Assembly (NCBI GenBank): GCA_024278975.1 | Contig: JAJRSD010000025.1 | Coordinates: forward strand, 30,698 to 94,697 | Source: Bacteroidota bacterium | GTDB lineage: Bacteria > Bacteroidota > Bacteroidia > Bacteroidales > Prolixibacteraceae | Direction: 5' to 3' | DNA: 64,000 bases | In this document: one piece after another, positions 36,476 through 44,729 of the stretch | Layout: every line of letters starts with the position of its first letter | How positions within the stretch are numbered: position 1 is the stretch's first letter | The notes under the pieces: model-generated | What the model was told of the DNA's origin: nothing | The model's database searches: none | What the model saw: only the letters and a program-made list of their open reading frames with translations | Position numbers and translations under genes: made by a program

Positions 36476-36892
36476 ATTATTAGTGTTCTTTATTGGCTAC
36501 TACTCAGCAGTACAAGTAAAACTTAAATCGTTTATTACCACCTTGTTTTGTCATAATTTTTGTTCAAGAAAAACAAAAATCTCGCCAAAACCACTGACTC
36601 TCACAACATTTACCCCCAAGCTAAAGCATGGGGTTATTGATATTCAAAACTTTAAATCTGCTGAGTAGTAACCTTTATTGAGTGGATGAACTTTCTTTTT
36701 CCCCTTGTTTGCAACGAGGGATTAGATGTCAGACGATTGAGTGATAATATTGAAATAGTTATTGTTTTTCTTGCAAACGAGGGAGAAAGGAAAATCAAAA
36801 CTTAATCTCTCAAAATAATAATTACCTCCAAAATTTTATAATTTCACATTCGTATTATTTTTAATGGTAATTTTGGAGAATAGAGAAACAGA
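36476..36892. repeat. Gene-free gap with inverted-repeat-bounded element
   Basis: ggctactactcagcag (36,495-36,510) and ctgctgagtagtaacc (36,658-36,673) are 16-base inverted repeats with one mismatch, enclosing 147 bases. That stretch holds a smaller hairpin of the ccccaagctaaagcatgggg type (36,613-36,632). To the right, ccttgtttgcaa (about 36,703) and ttgcaaacgaggg (36,773) form another inverted pair. The whole looks like one or two small dispersed elements without coding capacity. Confidence 0.6.
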
Positions 36893-38215
36893 ATGCTAAA
36901 CAAATTCATCGAAAAGATTAAACAGAATCAACTTATTGAGGCATCTCAGAAAGTGTTGCTGGCTATTAGCGGCGGAATAGATAGTATGGTATTATTGCAC
37001 CTTTTCGAAAAATCGGGGTTCGATTATGGTATTGTTCATTGTAATTTTCAACTGCGTGGCGATGAGTCGGATGGTGATGAAGAGTTTGTAAAAAAGCAGG
37101 TGCTATTTCATGGAGTTCCGGCGTGGTTCGAAACATTCGACACAAAAGAATATGCCAGTTTAAATGGTATCTCAATTGAAATGGCAGCCCGCGAATTACG
37201 ATATGAGTTTTTCGAGAAAGTGAGAATTGAAAATGGTTTCGATTTTGTTGCAACTGCTCATCATCAAGACGATTTAATAGAGACTTTCTTTTTAAACCTA
37301 TCGCGAAAAACGGGTATAAAAGGATTAACCGGGATAAAAGAAAAGGCAGGAACAATAATTCGTCCGCTGCTATTTGCCGGACGAGCCGAAATTGAAAATT
37401 TTGCAAGTAAAAACTACATCGAATTCAGAGAAGATTCCAGCAACAGCGAAATTGTTTTTCAACGCAACTTTTTACGCCATAAAATTCTGCCGCTTTTTTC
37501 AGAGCTAAATCCTTCATTCAAAAGAAATATTATTGCAAGCATCGAAAACTTAAAAGATGCAGAGCAAGTTTATTCCGGTTTTTTACAATCTGAAAAGATG
37601 GAAGTAGTTTCAGAAAATAAAAATGAAACGGTAATAAATATTGAAAAACTACAAAAAACTTCATTCCCTAAAATATTACTGTTCGAGATTTTGACTGATT
37701 ATAATTTTAATGCAACTGTTGTCGACGAAATTAATAAAAGTCTTTATACCGATTCGGGGAAACAGTTTTTTTCGAAAACTCACCGAGCCGTAAAAGACCG
37801 AAAGGAGCTTTTTATTTCGGAGATAAAAGATAATGACTCAAGAATTTTTTATATCGAGGATGATGACATAGAGTTATTTAAACCTCTAAATATTGTAATT
37901 GAAAAATTGCCCGCTGATAATTTTGAAATTATCAAAAAAGCAAATGTCGCTTGTTTAGATTTAAACGAAATAGAGTTTCCGCTACTAATTCGAAAATGGC
38001 AGCAGGGCGATTATTTTCAGCCACTGGGAATGACAGGTTTTAAAAAAGTAAGTGATTTTTTTATCGACCAGAAAATTCCTATTCACGAAAAAGAAAATAT
38101 ATGGATTTTATGCAGTGGTAAAAAAATTATCTGGATAATGGGGCACCGAATCGACAATCGTTTTAAAGTTACTCCTGAAACTTCAAAAATATTACTGATA
38201 AATATAAAAGAATAG
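36893..38215 (+). CDS. tilS: TilS, tRNA(Ile)-lysidine synthase
   Basis: 440 residues. The N-type ATP-pyrophosphatase motif is LLAISGGIDSMVLLHLF (about residues 22-38), followed by VHCNFQLRGDESDGDEEFV and FVATAHHQDDLIETFFLNLSRKTGIKGL, all characteristic of TilS. The C-terminal TilS domain includes IRKWQQGDYFQPLGMTGFKKVSDFFID. The enzyme attaches lysine to the wobble cytidine of the AUA-reading tRNA-Ile and is normally essential. Length is normal for the family. Confidence 0.95.
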   Translation: MLNKFIEKIKQNQLIEASQKVLLAISGGIDSMVLLHLFEKSGFDYGIVHCNFQLRGDESDGDEEFVKKQVLFHGVPAWFETFDTKEYASLNGISIEMAARELRYEFFEKVRIENGFDFVATAHHQDDLIETFFLNLSRKTGIKGLTGIKEKAGTIIRPLLFAGRAEIENFASKNYIEFREDSSNSEIVFQRNFLRHKILPLFSELNPSFKRNIIASIENLKDAEQVYSGFLQSEKMEVVSENKNETVINIEKLQKTSFPKILLFEILTDYNFNATVVDEINKSLYTDSGKQFFSKTHRAVKDRKELFISEIKDNDSRIFYIEDDDIELFKPLNIVIEKLPADNFEIIKKANVACLDLNEIEFPLLIRKWQQGDYFQPLGMTGFKKVSDFFIDQKIPIHEKENIWILCSGKKIIWIMGHRIDNRFKVTPETSKILLINIKE

Positions 38216-38393
38216 CCAACTTTTTATTTCTCTGCAAACTGCAACTGCGACTGCAAACTTGTTATTTCCTTGAGTGCAAAGCAACCCGGTTTTCTTCGCT
38301 GTCGATAATAACTATAAAAAAATAAACAGAGTATTTTTTAAAATCGGTTTAAATAATTTGTAGTTTTAGCGTCATTCATTTTATTCGATATTT

Positions 38394-39053
38394 ATGGTGT
38401 TTGAAAAAGTTAATAATTTTCGGGAAGCACGTATCAACCGGAAATACGAGATTTTGCTGTTAAGTCTTTTGCTTCTTCTTTTTGGTGATATTTTTTTCCC
38501 ATTTGAATTTGATTCTTCTCCAATTCTTGTTATTCAGAATGTTTTTGCAAGTACAATTCTTTTTTATGGTAAGAAGAGATGGCGCTGGCCACTATATATT
38601 TTGTTATTCACTCTGGTATTTTTAGAGATAATAAATTTATTTGCGGGTCTCCTTGTCAGTAAATATTTATTTTCAATTTTGTATATTCTCTACTTTGTAA
38701 TTCTTTCAATAGAAGTTTACCGTGAAATTCTAAAAAATAAAGGCGTTACAATTGGCATGGTTGCCGCAGTATTATCTGGTTTTATATTGCTGGCATTAAT
38801 GGGTGGCTATCTTTTTATCATTATTGAAATGATTGTGTCCGGATCGTTTACTAATCTTTCTGAAGGTGTTACAAAATTTAGCGACTTGATTTATTTTAGT
38901 TTTATTACTGTTCTCTCTGTTGGCTATGGCGATATCTCACCAATTACTCCGTTAGCAAAAAAGGCAGCAGTGTTAATTGGTCTTCTGGGTCATTTTTATA
39001 GTGTTGTGGTTATCGGTATTGTTATCGGAAAATTCATTGCTAAAAATGAATAA
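38394..39053 (+). CDS. Potassium-channel-like membrane protein (two-pore-helix ion channel domain)
   Basis: 219 residues, about six hydrophobic segments. The pore loop shows the selectivity filter ITVLSVGYGDISPIT, the K+ channel signature T-x-x-x-G-Y-G-D, between two helices (GFILLALMGGYLFIIIEMIV and AAVLIGLLGHFYSVVVIGIVIG). Four upstream segments do not form an obvious charged voltage sensor. Likely a homotetrameric cation channel in the inner membrane. Confidence 0.85.
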   Translation: MVFEKVNNFREARINRKYEILLLSLLLLLFGDIFFPFEFDSSPILVIQNVFASTILFYGKKRWRWPLYILLFTLVFLEIINLFAGLLVSKYLFSILYILYFVILSIEVYREILKNKGVTIGMVAAVLSGFILLALMGGYLFIIIEMIVSGSFTNLSEGVTKFSDLIYFSFITVLSVGYGDISPITPLAKKAAVLIGLLGHFYSVVVIGIVIGKFIAKNE

Positions 39054-39275
39054 AAAAATATCTGCCCTTTATAACACCAACCTTATAATCGGAACATTGA
39101 AAATATTTTTTCACACAATCTTATCATTAAAATATTCTCATTCGAATTGTTTTCAGCATTAGTAACAAAAGCATTTCCATTTTCTTATTGAATAGAAACT
39201 TTAAACATTTGAGAATTGGTTTCTTAGATTTTGAATTTTATTTTGAATTTAAAATTTTTAAATAGGTATTTTTTG

Positions 39276-39283
39276 TACTTTTG
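39276..39283 (+). promoter_or_regulatory. Bacteroidota -7 promoter element of ssrA
   Basis: TACTTTTG is a perfect match to the Bacteroidota sigma-70 consensus TAnnTTTG. It lies 13 bases before the mature tmRNA 5' end, leaving a short leader for RNase P to remove. I do not see a convincing -33 TTG at the ideal distance. Confidence 0.65.
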
Positions 39284-39296
39284 CCGCACTTCTAAA

Positions 39297-39690
39297 GGGG
39301 CTGACTGGTTTTGACAGCGGGTAGAAGAGACAAGTAAGCATGTAGGGTTTTGATTGTTGACCCGTAAAAAATAATAATCAAAATCACAATTGGCGATAAC
39401 AATTACGCTCTTGCTGCGTAACCGAATCAAGTAGGTTGCCCTTTATTCCGGTACCAGGTACTGGAACGAGACATCGCCCGGATGCTATTGCTTTGAAGCG
39501 GTTCGGTCAGGCGGTGCAAGTAAATCGAAGCTAGTTGAGATAAAACTCTGGTATCTCAGCGAAATAAAAGAGTTAAGGTAATTATTGGTGGCCCGGATCC
39601 GGTATTTATTCGAAAATTAAGTCGGGGATAAACATGTAGAAAGCTTGTAGCTTCCTCGTTTGGACGCGGGTTCGATTCCCGCCAGCTCCA
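39297..39690 (+). ncRNA. ssrA: tmRNA (SsrA)
   Basis: About 394 bases. The 5' end ggggctgactggttttgaca and the 3' end with ttcgattcccgccagctcca form the tRNA-Ala-like domain; the CCA tail's last bases are not encoded. The tag reading frame at 39,392-39,421 reads GDNNYALAA followed by TAA, the standard form of a Bacteroidota degradation tag. The internal stretches gagacatcgcccggatgc and gataaacatgtagaaagctt also match tmRNAs of this phylum. The RNA rescues stalled ribosomes with SmpB. Confidence 0.96.
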
Positions 39691-39713
39691 CTATTCAAAA
39701 CATAACTAACTGT

Positions 39714-39745
39714 AAACGAATGCTTTAATAGTGTTCGTTTTTCTT
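39714..39745 (+). terminator. Likely terminator of ssrA
   Basis: Arms aaacgaa (39,714-39,720) and ttcgttt (39,734-39,740), extendable by G-T pairing, with a T-rich tail (ttttctttttag). It is 24 bases past the tmRNA 3' end. Confidence 0.7.
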
Positions 39746-40073
39746 TTTAGTCAACCATTAGTCAACCAAATTGATTTAAGGTTAAATATATTCTTTTTTA
39801 TAGGTTGAAAAACGAATCCTTTTTGATTGCGTGTATTGATTGATTTTTCTTTTTTTTTACGTTTGAATAGCAATTCAGTTTATTAAAAATATTCCACGCG
39901 CGTATAATGTCGGATAACTATGTTTAATTGTGGTTAGTTGATATATCTGCCATTAAATAACTGAAAGTGTCTTAAATGTGCCTTAAAACATCTTTTGTGA
40001 TAGATTTTGTCTATAACAAACCATATAGTGATAGGTGTCGTGTGCATTAATTTTTGTTGCGCGCGTATTGATT
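39746..40073. other. Non-coding gap after ssrA, possible old integration scar
   Basis: About 330 AT-rich bases without a gene. It begins with a close direct repeat agtcaacc (agtcaaccattagtcaacc, 39,749-39,767). It lies between the 3' end of ssrA, a preferred target of tyrosine integrases, and a decayed gene. No integrase remains. Confidence 0.4.
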
Positions 40074-40665
40074 ATGAATATTTTTGACAACATCTCAAAA
40101 CTGATGGCTTCTGCAATGAACTTGTGCGAGGGGGCGCAGGAACACTTGTTTCCTAAAAATGTAGGCTTGTTAATGTTCTCGGACAATCCAAAGCGCTTTC
40201 CCCCGGAGTACAAATTGATGTTGTTGAGTTTCCGTACGGTGTAGGCGCAAAAGAGTTCAACGAAAAAACTTTTGAAGGTGCAATTCAAAAACAGCTAACA
40301 GATGCTTTGTCGTACATTCAAACCAACATTATAAAGGGCAGGGTTAAAAAGTATTCCGACCGTGCCGAGGCAGATAAAATATTCAATTATCCGTATGAGG
40401 CAATTGAAGAAGCTTTGGCAAACGCAGTTTACCATAGAAATTACGAGTTGAGAGAACCAATAGAAGTGAGAATTTTACCGGAGTCAATTGAAATAATAAA
40501 CTACAATGGCATTGACCATCGTTAAAACAAGCCGATTTTGAAAAAGGGAAAGTCAGAATCAGGCGTTACCGAAACCGCAGAATCGGTAGTTTTTTTTAAA
40601 AGAGCTGAAACTAACCGAAGCTCGTGGAACAGGAATACCAATCATTACAAACATTTGTTCGTTAT
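40074..40665 (+). pseudogene. Frameshifted, N-truncated RecG-like/AlbA-type ATP-binding protein
   Basis: Reading across three frames gives a continuous family sequence. The pieces are ISKLMASAMNLCEGAQEHLFPKN, then IDVVEFPYGVGAKEF, DALSYIQTNIIKGRVKKYSD, YPYEAIEEALANAVYHRNYE, ADFEKGKVRIRRYRNRRIG and FLKELKLTEARGTGIP. These belong to the proteins annotated as ATP-dependent DNA helicase RecG-like or AlbA_2/HATPase_c_4 regulators. Frameshifts lie near 40,200 (C-run), 40,520 and 40,593 (T-run). The N-terminal AlbA_2 domain and the C-terminal end are absent, so real decay is more likely than sequencing error alone. Confidence 0.75.
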
Positions 40666-40810
40666 AGTTTTGGTTTATAATATTTATATTCGTAACTTTG
40701 CTATTGATTATTAGAAATGTAAGTGTTGAATTATTTTGAAATATTAAACATATTAAATGCAATTTAATTCATAACTCTTACTAAAAACAATTATTTAAAA
40801 TTTATTGACA

Positions 40811-41128
40811 TTGAAATTTATTATTACATCAACAGGAGATAATCTTAAATCGAAATTTGATTTAAGGTTCGGTAGAGCAGGCTGGTTTTGTCTATACGAT
40901 AGCGAAACTAAAACTGCAAAGTTTATTGAAAACAACAATAAAGACGCAAGAGGAGGGGCAGGAACAAAAGCAGTTGAAAAGATTATGGAACTAGGAGTAA
41001 TGAGAGTTATTTCAGGAGATTTCGGTCCCAAAGCAAAAACACTTCTTGAACGATTAAAAATACAAATGGTAATGTTTGCCGAAAGCAACAAATCAGTTCA
41101 GGATATTATTGACAAAGTAAAAAGCTAA
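40811..41128 (+). CDS. NifX/NifB-domain (dinitrogenase iron-molybdenum cofactor-binding) protein, first of three
   Basis: 105 residues from a TTG at 40,811, chosen because family members begin MKFIITS; no ATG is available and another TTG lies two codons upstream. Landmarks are STGDNLKSKFDLRFGRAGWFCLYD, NNNKDARGGAGTKAVEKIMELGV and VISGDFGPKAKTLLERLKI. This RNase-H-like fold binds Fe-S or metal cofactors in NifX, NafY and the NifB C-terminus. It opens a run of plus-strand redox genes, 16 bases before the DUF5320 gene. No nitrogenase genes are present, so the role is general metal-cluster handling. Confidence 0.85.
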   Translation: MKFIITSTGDNLKSKFDLRFGRAGWFCLYDSETKTAKFIENNNKDARGGAGTKAVEKIMELGVMRVISGDFGPKAKTLLERLKIQMVMFAESNKSVQDIIDKVKS

Positions 41129-41144
41129 TTTTAAAATTTGAGAG

Positions 41145-41453
41145 ATGCCAGGATTTAACAGAACAGGCCCCAGCGGACAAGGTCCGATGACGGGCAGAAG
41201 AATGGGAACATGCGCTGATAACGACTACGCAGAAAACAGTGGTCGATTTAACGCAGGCAGGGGATTTGGAAGAGGATTTAATGGCAACCGAAGAATGGGT
41301 CTGGGAATGGGTTTCAGACATGGTTTTCAAAACCAATTCTTTGGAAATATGCCGGATGTTTCAGAAAAGACAATTATTGAAAATGAGATTAATACTCTCA
41401 AAAATCAATTGTCTCTGTTAGAAGACAGACTTTCGAAAACAAAAGATGCCTGA
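41145..41453 (+). CDS. DUF5320 protein
   Basis: 102 residues. The N-terminus MPGFNRTGPSGQGPMTGRRM with a following GTCADND is the hallmark of DUF5320. A Gly/Arg/Phe-rich middle (GRGFGRGFNGNRRMGLGMG) leads to a short C-terminal coiled coil (IENEINTLKNQLSLLEDRLSK). The family regularly accompanies NifX-domain and MinD-ferredoxin genes in anaerobes; no activity is known. Confidence 0.88.
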   Translation: MPGFNRTGPSGQGPMTGRRMGTCADNDYAENSGRFNAGRGFGRGFNGNRRMGLGMGFRHGFQNQFFGNMPDVSEKTIIENEINTLKNQLSLLEDRLSKTKDA

Positions 41454-41460
41454 ATTGATG

Positions 41461-41503
41461 AAGATGGAGCAAGATTCGATTAAATTGTTCCATCTTTTTA
41501 TTT
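41461..41503 (+). terminator. Terminator-like hairpin after the DUF5320 gene
   Basis: Arms aagatggagcaa and ttgttccatctt, with one internal mismatch and a T-rich 3' side. It sits in the 72-base gap before the zinc-ribbon gene and may reduce downstream expression. Confidence 0.6.
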
Positions 41504-41525
41504 ATTGAACTTAAAACAGAAAAAA

Positions 41526-41747
41526 ATGAGAGGCTCAGGAAAAACTATTAACATGGGACAAGGTCGTGGCTTGGGTCAGGGCGGAGGTCAGGGAAGAAAT
41601 AAGGGTGGTGCTTTCGGAACCGGAGGATATTGTGTTTGTGCTAAATGCGGAGCAAAACTCCCTCATCAGCAAGGATTAAAATGTACTACCATAAAATGCC
41701 CTGACTGTGGAAAAACTATGGTTAGAGAAGAGTTGCTAAATAAATAG
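41526..41747 (+). CDS. Small Gly-rich zinc-ribbon protein
   Basis: 73 residues from the ATG at 41,526; an in-frame TTG seven codons upstream lies too near the preceding hairpin. The first half is Gly/Gln-rich (GQGRGLGQGGGQGRNKGG). The second half has two CxxC knuckles, CAKCGAKLPHQ and CPDCGKTM, a rubredoxin-like or zinc-ribbon fold. Similar proteins sit beside DUF5320 and NifX genes. Function unknown. Confidence 0.8.
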   Translation: MRGSGKTINMGQGRGLGQGGGQGRNKGGAFGTGGYCVCAKCGAKLPHQQGLKCTTIKCPDCGKTMVREELLNK

Positions 41748-41799
41748 TTTTTATAATTATTATTCAGTTTATTAACATTTTAAGAACGGAGGAAAAATC

Positions 41800-42126
41800 A
41801 TGAAAAATTTAATGAATGTATTTGACGACAATGGATGGGAAGCAGCCGGTAACTATCCAAAAGGTACTCTTAAAAAAGTTTTGCGCGATGAAAATGGTGC
41901 AATAACAATGCTGATAAAATTTCCGGAAAATTTCAAAATGGAACCCCATTCTCATATTACAGCCGAACAACATTTTGTGCTCGAAGGTTCTTATACAAGT
42001 AAAGGGAAAGAATATCCGGCTGGTTCTTATCAGCTTATCGCTGCACACGAAGATCATGGACCTTTTGAGTCAGAAAACGGTGCTTTAATTTTAGTAATTT
42101 GGGATCCCTACAAATTCAACAAATAA
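41800..42126 (+). CDS. Small cupin-domain protein
   Basis: 108 residues, a single cupin barrel. Metal-site motif 1 is EPHSHITAEQHFVLEGSYTSKGKEYPAG (His-x-His, Glu, later His) and motif 2 includes AAHEDHGPFESENGALILVIW. The start has a strong Shine-Dalgarno-like ggaggaaaaatc before the ATG, unusual for Bacteroidota, which fits recent acquisition of this cluster. Reaction unknown. Confidence 0.82.
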   Translation: MKNLMNVFDDNGWEAAGNYPKGTLKKVLRDENGAITMLIKFPENFKMEPHSHITAEQHFVLEGSYTSKGKEYPAGSYQLIAAHEDHGPFESENGALILVIWDPYKFNK

Positions 42127-42163
42127 TAAAAAATAAATATTAACACAGAAACTTAGAGTCTAT

Positions 42164-42496
42164 ATGAAATTTGCTATTCCAATGTTAAATGGCCAGATAA
42201 CAGCGCATTTTGGTCATTGCGAGAAATTTGCTGTTGTTGAAACAGAAGATAATAAAGTAGTCAGCGAAGAGATGGTTACACCACCAATTCACCAACCGGG
42301 AGTTTACCCGAGGTTTTTAGCCGATCAGGGCGTTCAGGTAATTATTGCCGGTGGGATGGGACAAAAAGCACAAGATTTGTTCGCATATAATAAAATTGTG
42401 GTATATATGGGAGTGGCACAAGGAACTGCCAAAGAGTTGGTTGAGAATTATTTAAACGACCAGTTGACAACAGGAGAGAATCTTTGCACTCATTAA
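42164..42496 (+). CDS. NifX/NifB-domain protein, second of three
   Basis: 110 residues. The N-terminus MKFAIPMLNGQITAHFGHCEKFAVVE and the stretch GVYPRFLADQGVQVIIAGGMGQKAQDLF match the MTH1175-like branch of the NifX/NifB fold. The His/Cys residues HFGHC and the terminal ENLCTH are candidate metal-cluster ligands. It lies 2 bases before trmO and is surely co-transcribed with it. Confidence 0.9.
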   Translation: MKFAIPMLNGQITAHFGHCEKFAVVETEDNKVVSEEMVTPPIHQPGVYPRFLADQGVQVIIAGGMGQKAQDLFAYNKIVVYMGVAQGTAKELVENYLNDQLTTGENLCTH

Positions 42497-42497
42497 A

Positions 42498-42983
42498 ATG
42501 AATGATATTATTTTTCATCCAATCGGTGTAATAAATACGCCATATAAATCATCGGATAACATTCCAATTCAGGGGCGTTTTGACGATAGTACAGAAGGTT
42601 GTTGTGTTTTGTACGACAAGTATTCCGGAGGGTTATTACATCTCGATAAATTTAGTCATGCCATTCTGATTTATTATTTTCATAAATCTGAAAAGGAAGA
42701 GATTAAAGCAAGACCTTTTCTGGAATCTGAAGAACACGGTGTATTTGCAATTCGCACTCCGAACCGACCAAATAAAATTGGTTTTTCGACAGTAAAAATT
42801 AAGAGAATTGCTGGTAATAAGTTATTCTTTACTCAGGTTGATATTTTTGATGGAACTCCATTACTCGATATTAAACCTTTTGTAAAACATTTTGATAACA
42901 GGGAAAATGTAAAATCCGGATGGCTTGACAAACACTTTAAAAATGGGAATATCCCCAATGAAGTAATTATAAAAAAGAGATGA
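42498..42983 (+). CDS. trmO: TrmO/TsaA-family tRNA (t6A37) methyltransferase
   Basis: 161 residues. Family features are FHPIGVINTPYKSSDNIPIQGRF, LDKFSHAILIYYFHKS, HGVFAIRTPNRPNKIGFSTVKI and DGTPLLDIKPFVKHFD. E. coli TrmO uses S-adenosylmethionine to methylate N6-threonylcarbamoyladenosine 37. TrmO-like proteins without a tRNA-binding tail are often found next to NifX and MinD-ferredoxin genes in anaerobes, so the substrate here may differ. Overlaps the next gene by 4 bases (ATGA). Confidence 0.88.
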   Translation: MNDIIFHPIGVINTPYKSSDNIPIQGRFDDSTEGCCVLYDKYSGGLLHLDKFSHAILIYYFHKSEKEEIKARPFLESEEHGVFAIRTPNRPNKIGFSTVKIKRIAGNKLFFTQVDIFDGTPLLDIKPFVKHFDNRENVKSGWLDKHFKNGNIPNEVIIKKR

Positions 42984-43840
42984 AGATTGCAGTTGCAAGC
43001 GGAAAAGGAGGAACGGGTAAAACAACTGTTTCGGTAAATATATATAATACCATTGCAAAATACATTGATAAAAATGTATTATTGGTTGATTGTGATGTTG
43101 AAGAGCCAAACGATGCTATCTTTTTTCAAAATTCAAAATTAGTCGATACAAAAGAGGTAAAACAGCTAATTCCTCAAATTGATACAGAGGCATGTACTTT
43201 TTGTAAAAAATGTGCTGAATGGTGTGAATTTAATGCTATCACAATTATAAAAAAACTGCAATTTGCTGAGATAAACGGCGATCTCTGCCACTCTTGCGGA
43301 GCTTGTTCCGTAGCCTGCGAGTATGGTGCAATTACAGAATATCCACAACCTTTGGGAATAATTTCTCATTTTCAAACTGAATATGGAAAAGGTTTAATTG
43401 AAGGAAGACTTGAAATTGGCTCGGCAATGCAGACAGCACTAATTAAAGAGGTAAAAAAAGAGGTTGCCGGAGAAAACGGTTCGATTATTTTTTTTGATGC
43501 GCCCCCCGGAACAAGCTGCCCAGTTGTAGAAACGGTTTCGGATGCCGATTATATTATTTTGGTTACCGAACCCACTCCATTTGGTTTACACGACCTAAAA
43601 ATTACCGTCGAACTTTTGAATGATTTACAAAAACCATTTGGAGTTATTGTTAATAAAGCCGGACTGGGTTCTAGCGAAGTTTACGATTTCATTGAAGAGA
43701 ATAATATTGAATTGCTGGGCAAAATTCCATTCTCGAAAGAGTATGCAGCCAATTATGCTTCGGGCGATATTCTTAAAAGTATTACTGATGAAATTGAAAC
43801 TACATACCGTGAAATTGCACAAAAACTAATAAATAAATAG
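42980..43840 (+). CDS. MinD/ParA-type ATPase with inserted two-[4Fe-4S] ferredoxin domain, copy 1
   Basis: 286 residues. The deviant Walker A is VASGKGGTGKTTVSVNI at the N-terminus. A ferredoxin insert at about residues 64-115 has CTFCKKCAEWCEFNAI and CHSCGACSVACEYGAI, enough cysteines for two [4Fe-4S] clusters. Then follow FFDAPPGTSCPVVETV (switch II) and NKAGLGSSEVYDFIEE. Such proteins are related to Mrp/NBP35 Fe-S carriers. A paralogue lies 8 bases downstream; the two may form a heterodimer. Confidence 0.92.
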   Translation: MKIAVASGKGGTGKTTVSVNIYNTIAKYIDKNVLLVDCDVEEPNDAIFFQNSKLVDTKEVKQLIPQIDTEACTFCKKCAEWCEFNAITIIKKLQFAEINGDLCHSCGACSVACEYGAITEYPQPLGIISHFQTEYGKGLIEGRLEIGSAMQTALIKEVKKEVAGENGSIIFFDAPPGTSCPVVETVSDADYIILVTEPTPFGLHDLKITVELLNDLQKPFGVIVNKAGLGSSEVYDFIEENNIELLGKIPFSKEYAANYASGDILKSITDEIETTYREIAQKLINK

Positions 43841-43848
43841 TCGTTGTA

Positions 43849-44718
43849 ATGAAAGAGATTACCATTTTAAGCGGTAAAGGAGGAGCAGGAAAAACGAGTG
43901 TAGCTGCGGCAATTGCATCGGTTGCACAAAATGCTGTATTTTGCGATAACGATGTTGATGCCGCCGATTTACACCTTATTTTTAATCCTAAAATAATAGA
44001 AACGTATGATTTTGATAGCGGCACAATTGCAGTAATCGACCCCGAAATTTGTACAAATTGTGGGTTGTGTGAAGAGCATTGTCATTTCGATGCCATTCAC
44101 CCAAATGCTGTTGAACAGTTGGAAGTAAATCCATTTCAGTGCGAAGGTTGCCGGTTGTGCGAACGTGTTTGCCCCGAGAATGCCATAGAATCTGTTCATA
44201 ATAATAACAACCACTGGTACGTTTCCGAGACACGATTTGGAACTTTAGTACACGCAAAAATGGGACCCGGCGAAGAGAACTCGGGTAAGCTTGTTACTGA
44301 AGTGAGAAGAAAAGCCAGAGAAATTGCAACGGAAACAGGAGCCGATTTTATTATTAACGACGGCCCTCCCGGAATTGGTTGCTCTGCAATTGCATCGGTA
44401 ACTGGAACTAACGCGGTGCTTTTGGTAATAGAACCAACACTTTCGGGCTTGCACGATGCAAAACGATTAAAAAAATTAGTTGACTCATTTAACATTCCGG
44501 TTTTCGCAGTGATTAATAAATTCGATATTAATAAGAAAATTACAAACAAAGTTGAAAGTTACTTGTTTGACAATAAAATTCCATTAATCGGTCGGTTGCC
44601 ATTCAACACTAAAATGGTAGAATCGATGGTTCGTGGAAAGACAATTATTGAATATGTTCCTGACGAAAAAATCAGCAGGGAGTTTTATTCTATATGGGAA
44701 AAAATCATTCAAAATTAA
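43849..44718 (+). CDS. MinD/ParA-type ATPase with inserted ferredoxin domain, copy 2
   Basis: 289 residues. Walker A is LSGKGGAGKTSVAAAI. The insert at about residues 62-112 contains CTNCGLCEEHCHFDAIH and CEGCRLCERVCPENAIE. Switch II reads INDGPPGIGCSAIASV, and the end has RGKTIIEYVPDEKISREF. Similar in layout to the preceding protein but clearly diverged, so an old duplication. The presumed start of the next gene lies 11 bases after its stop. Confidence 0.92.
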   Translation: MKEITILSGKGGAGKTSVAAAIASVAQNAVFCDNDVDAADLHLIFNPKIIETYDFDSGTIAVIDPEICTNCGLCEEHCHFDAIHPNAVEQLEVNPFQCEGCRLCERVCPENAIESVHNNNNHWYVSETRFGTLVHAKMGPGEENSGKLVTEVRRKAREIATETGADFIINDGPPGIGCSAIASVTGTNAVLLVIEPTLSGLHDAKRLKKLVDSFNIPVFAVINKFDINKKITNKVESYLFDNKIPLIGRLPFNTKMVESMVRGKTIIEYVPDEKISREFYSIWEKIIQN

Positions 44719-44729
44719 TTAGTAAACAG

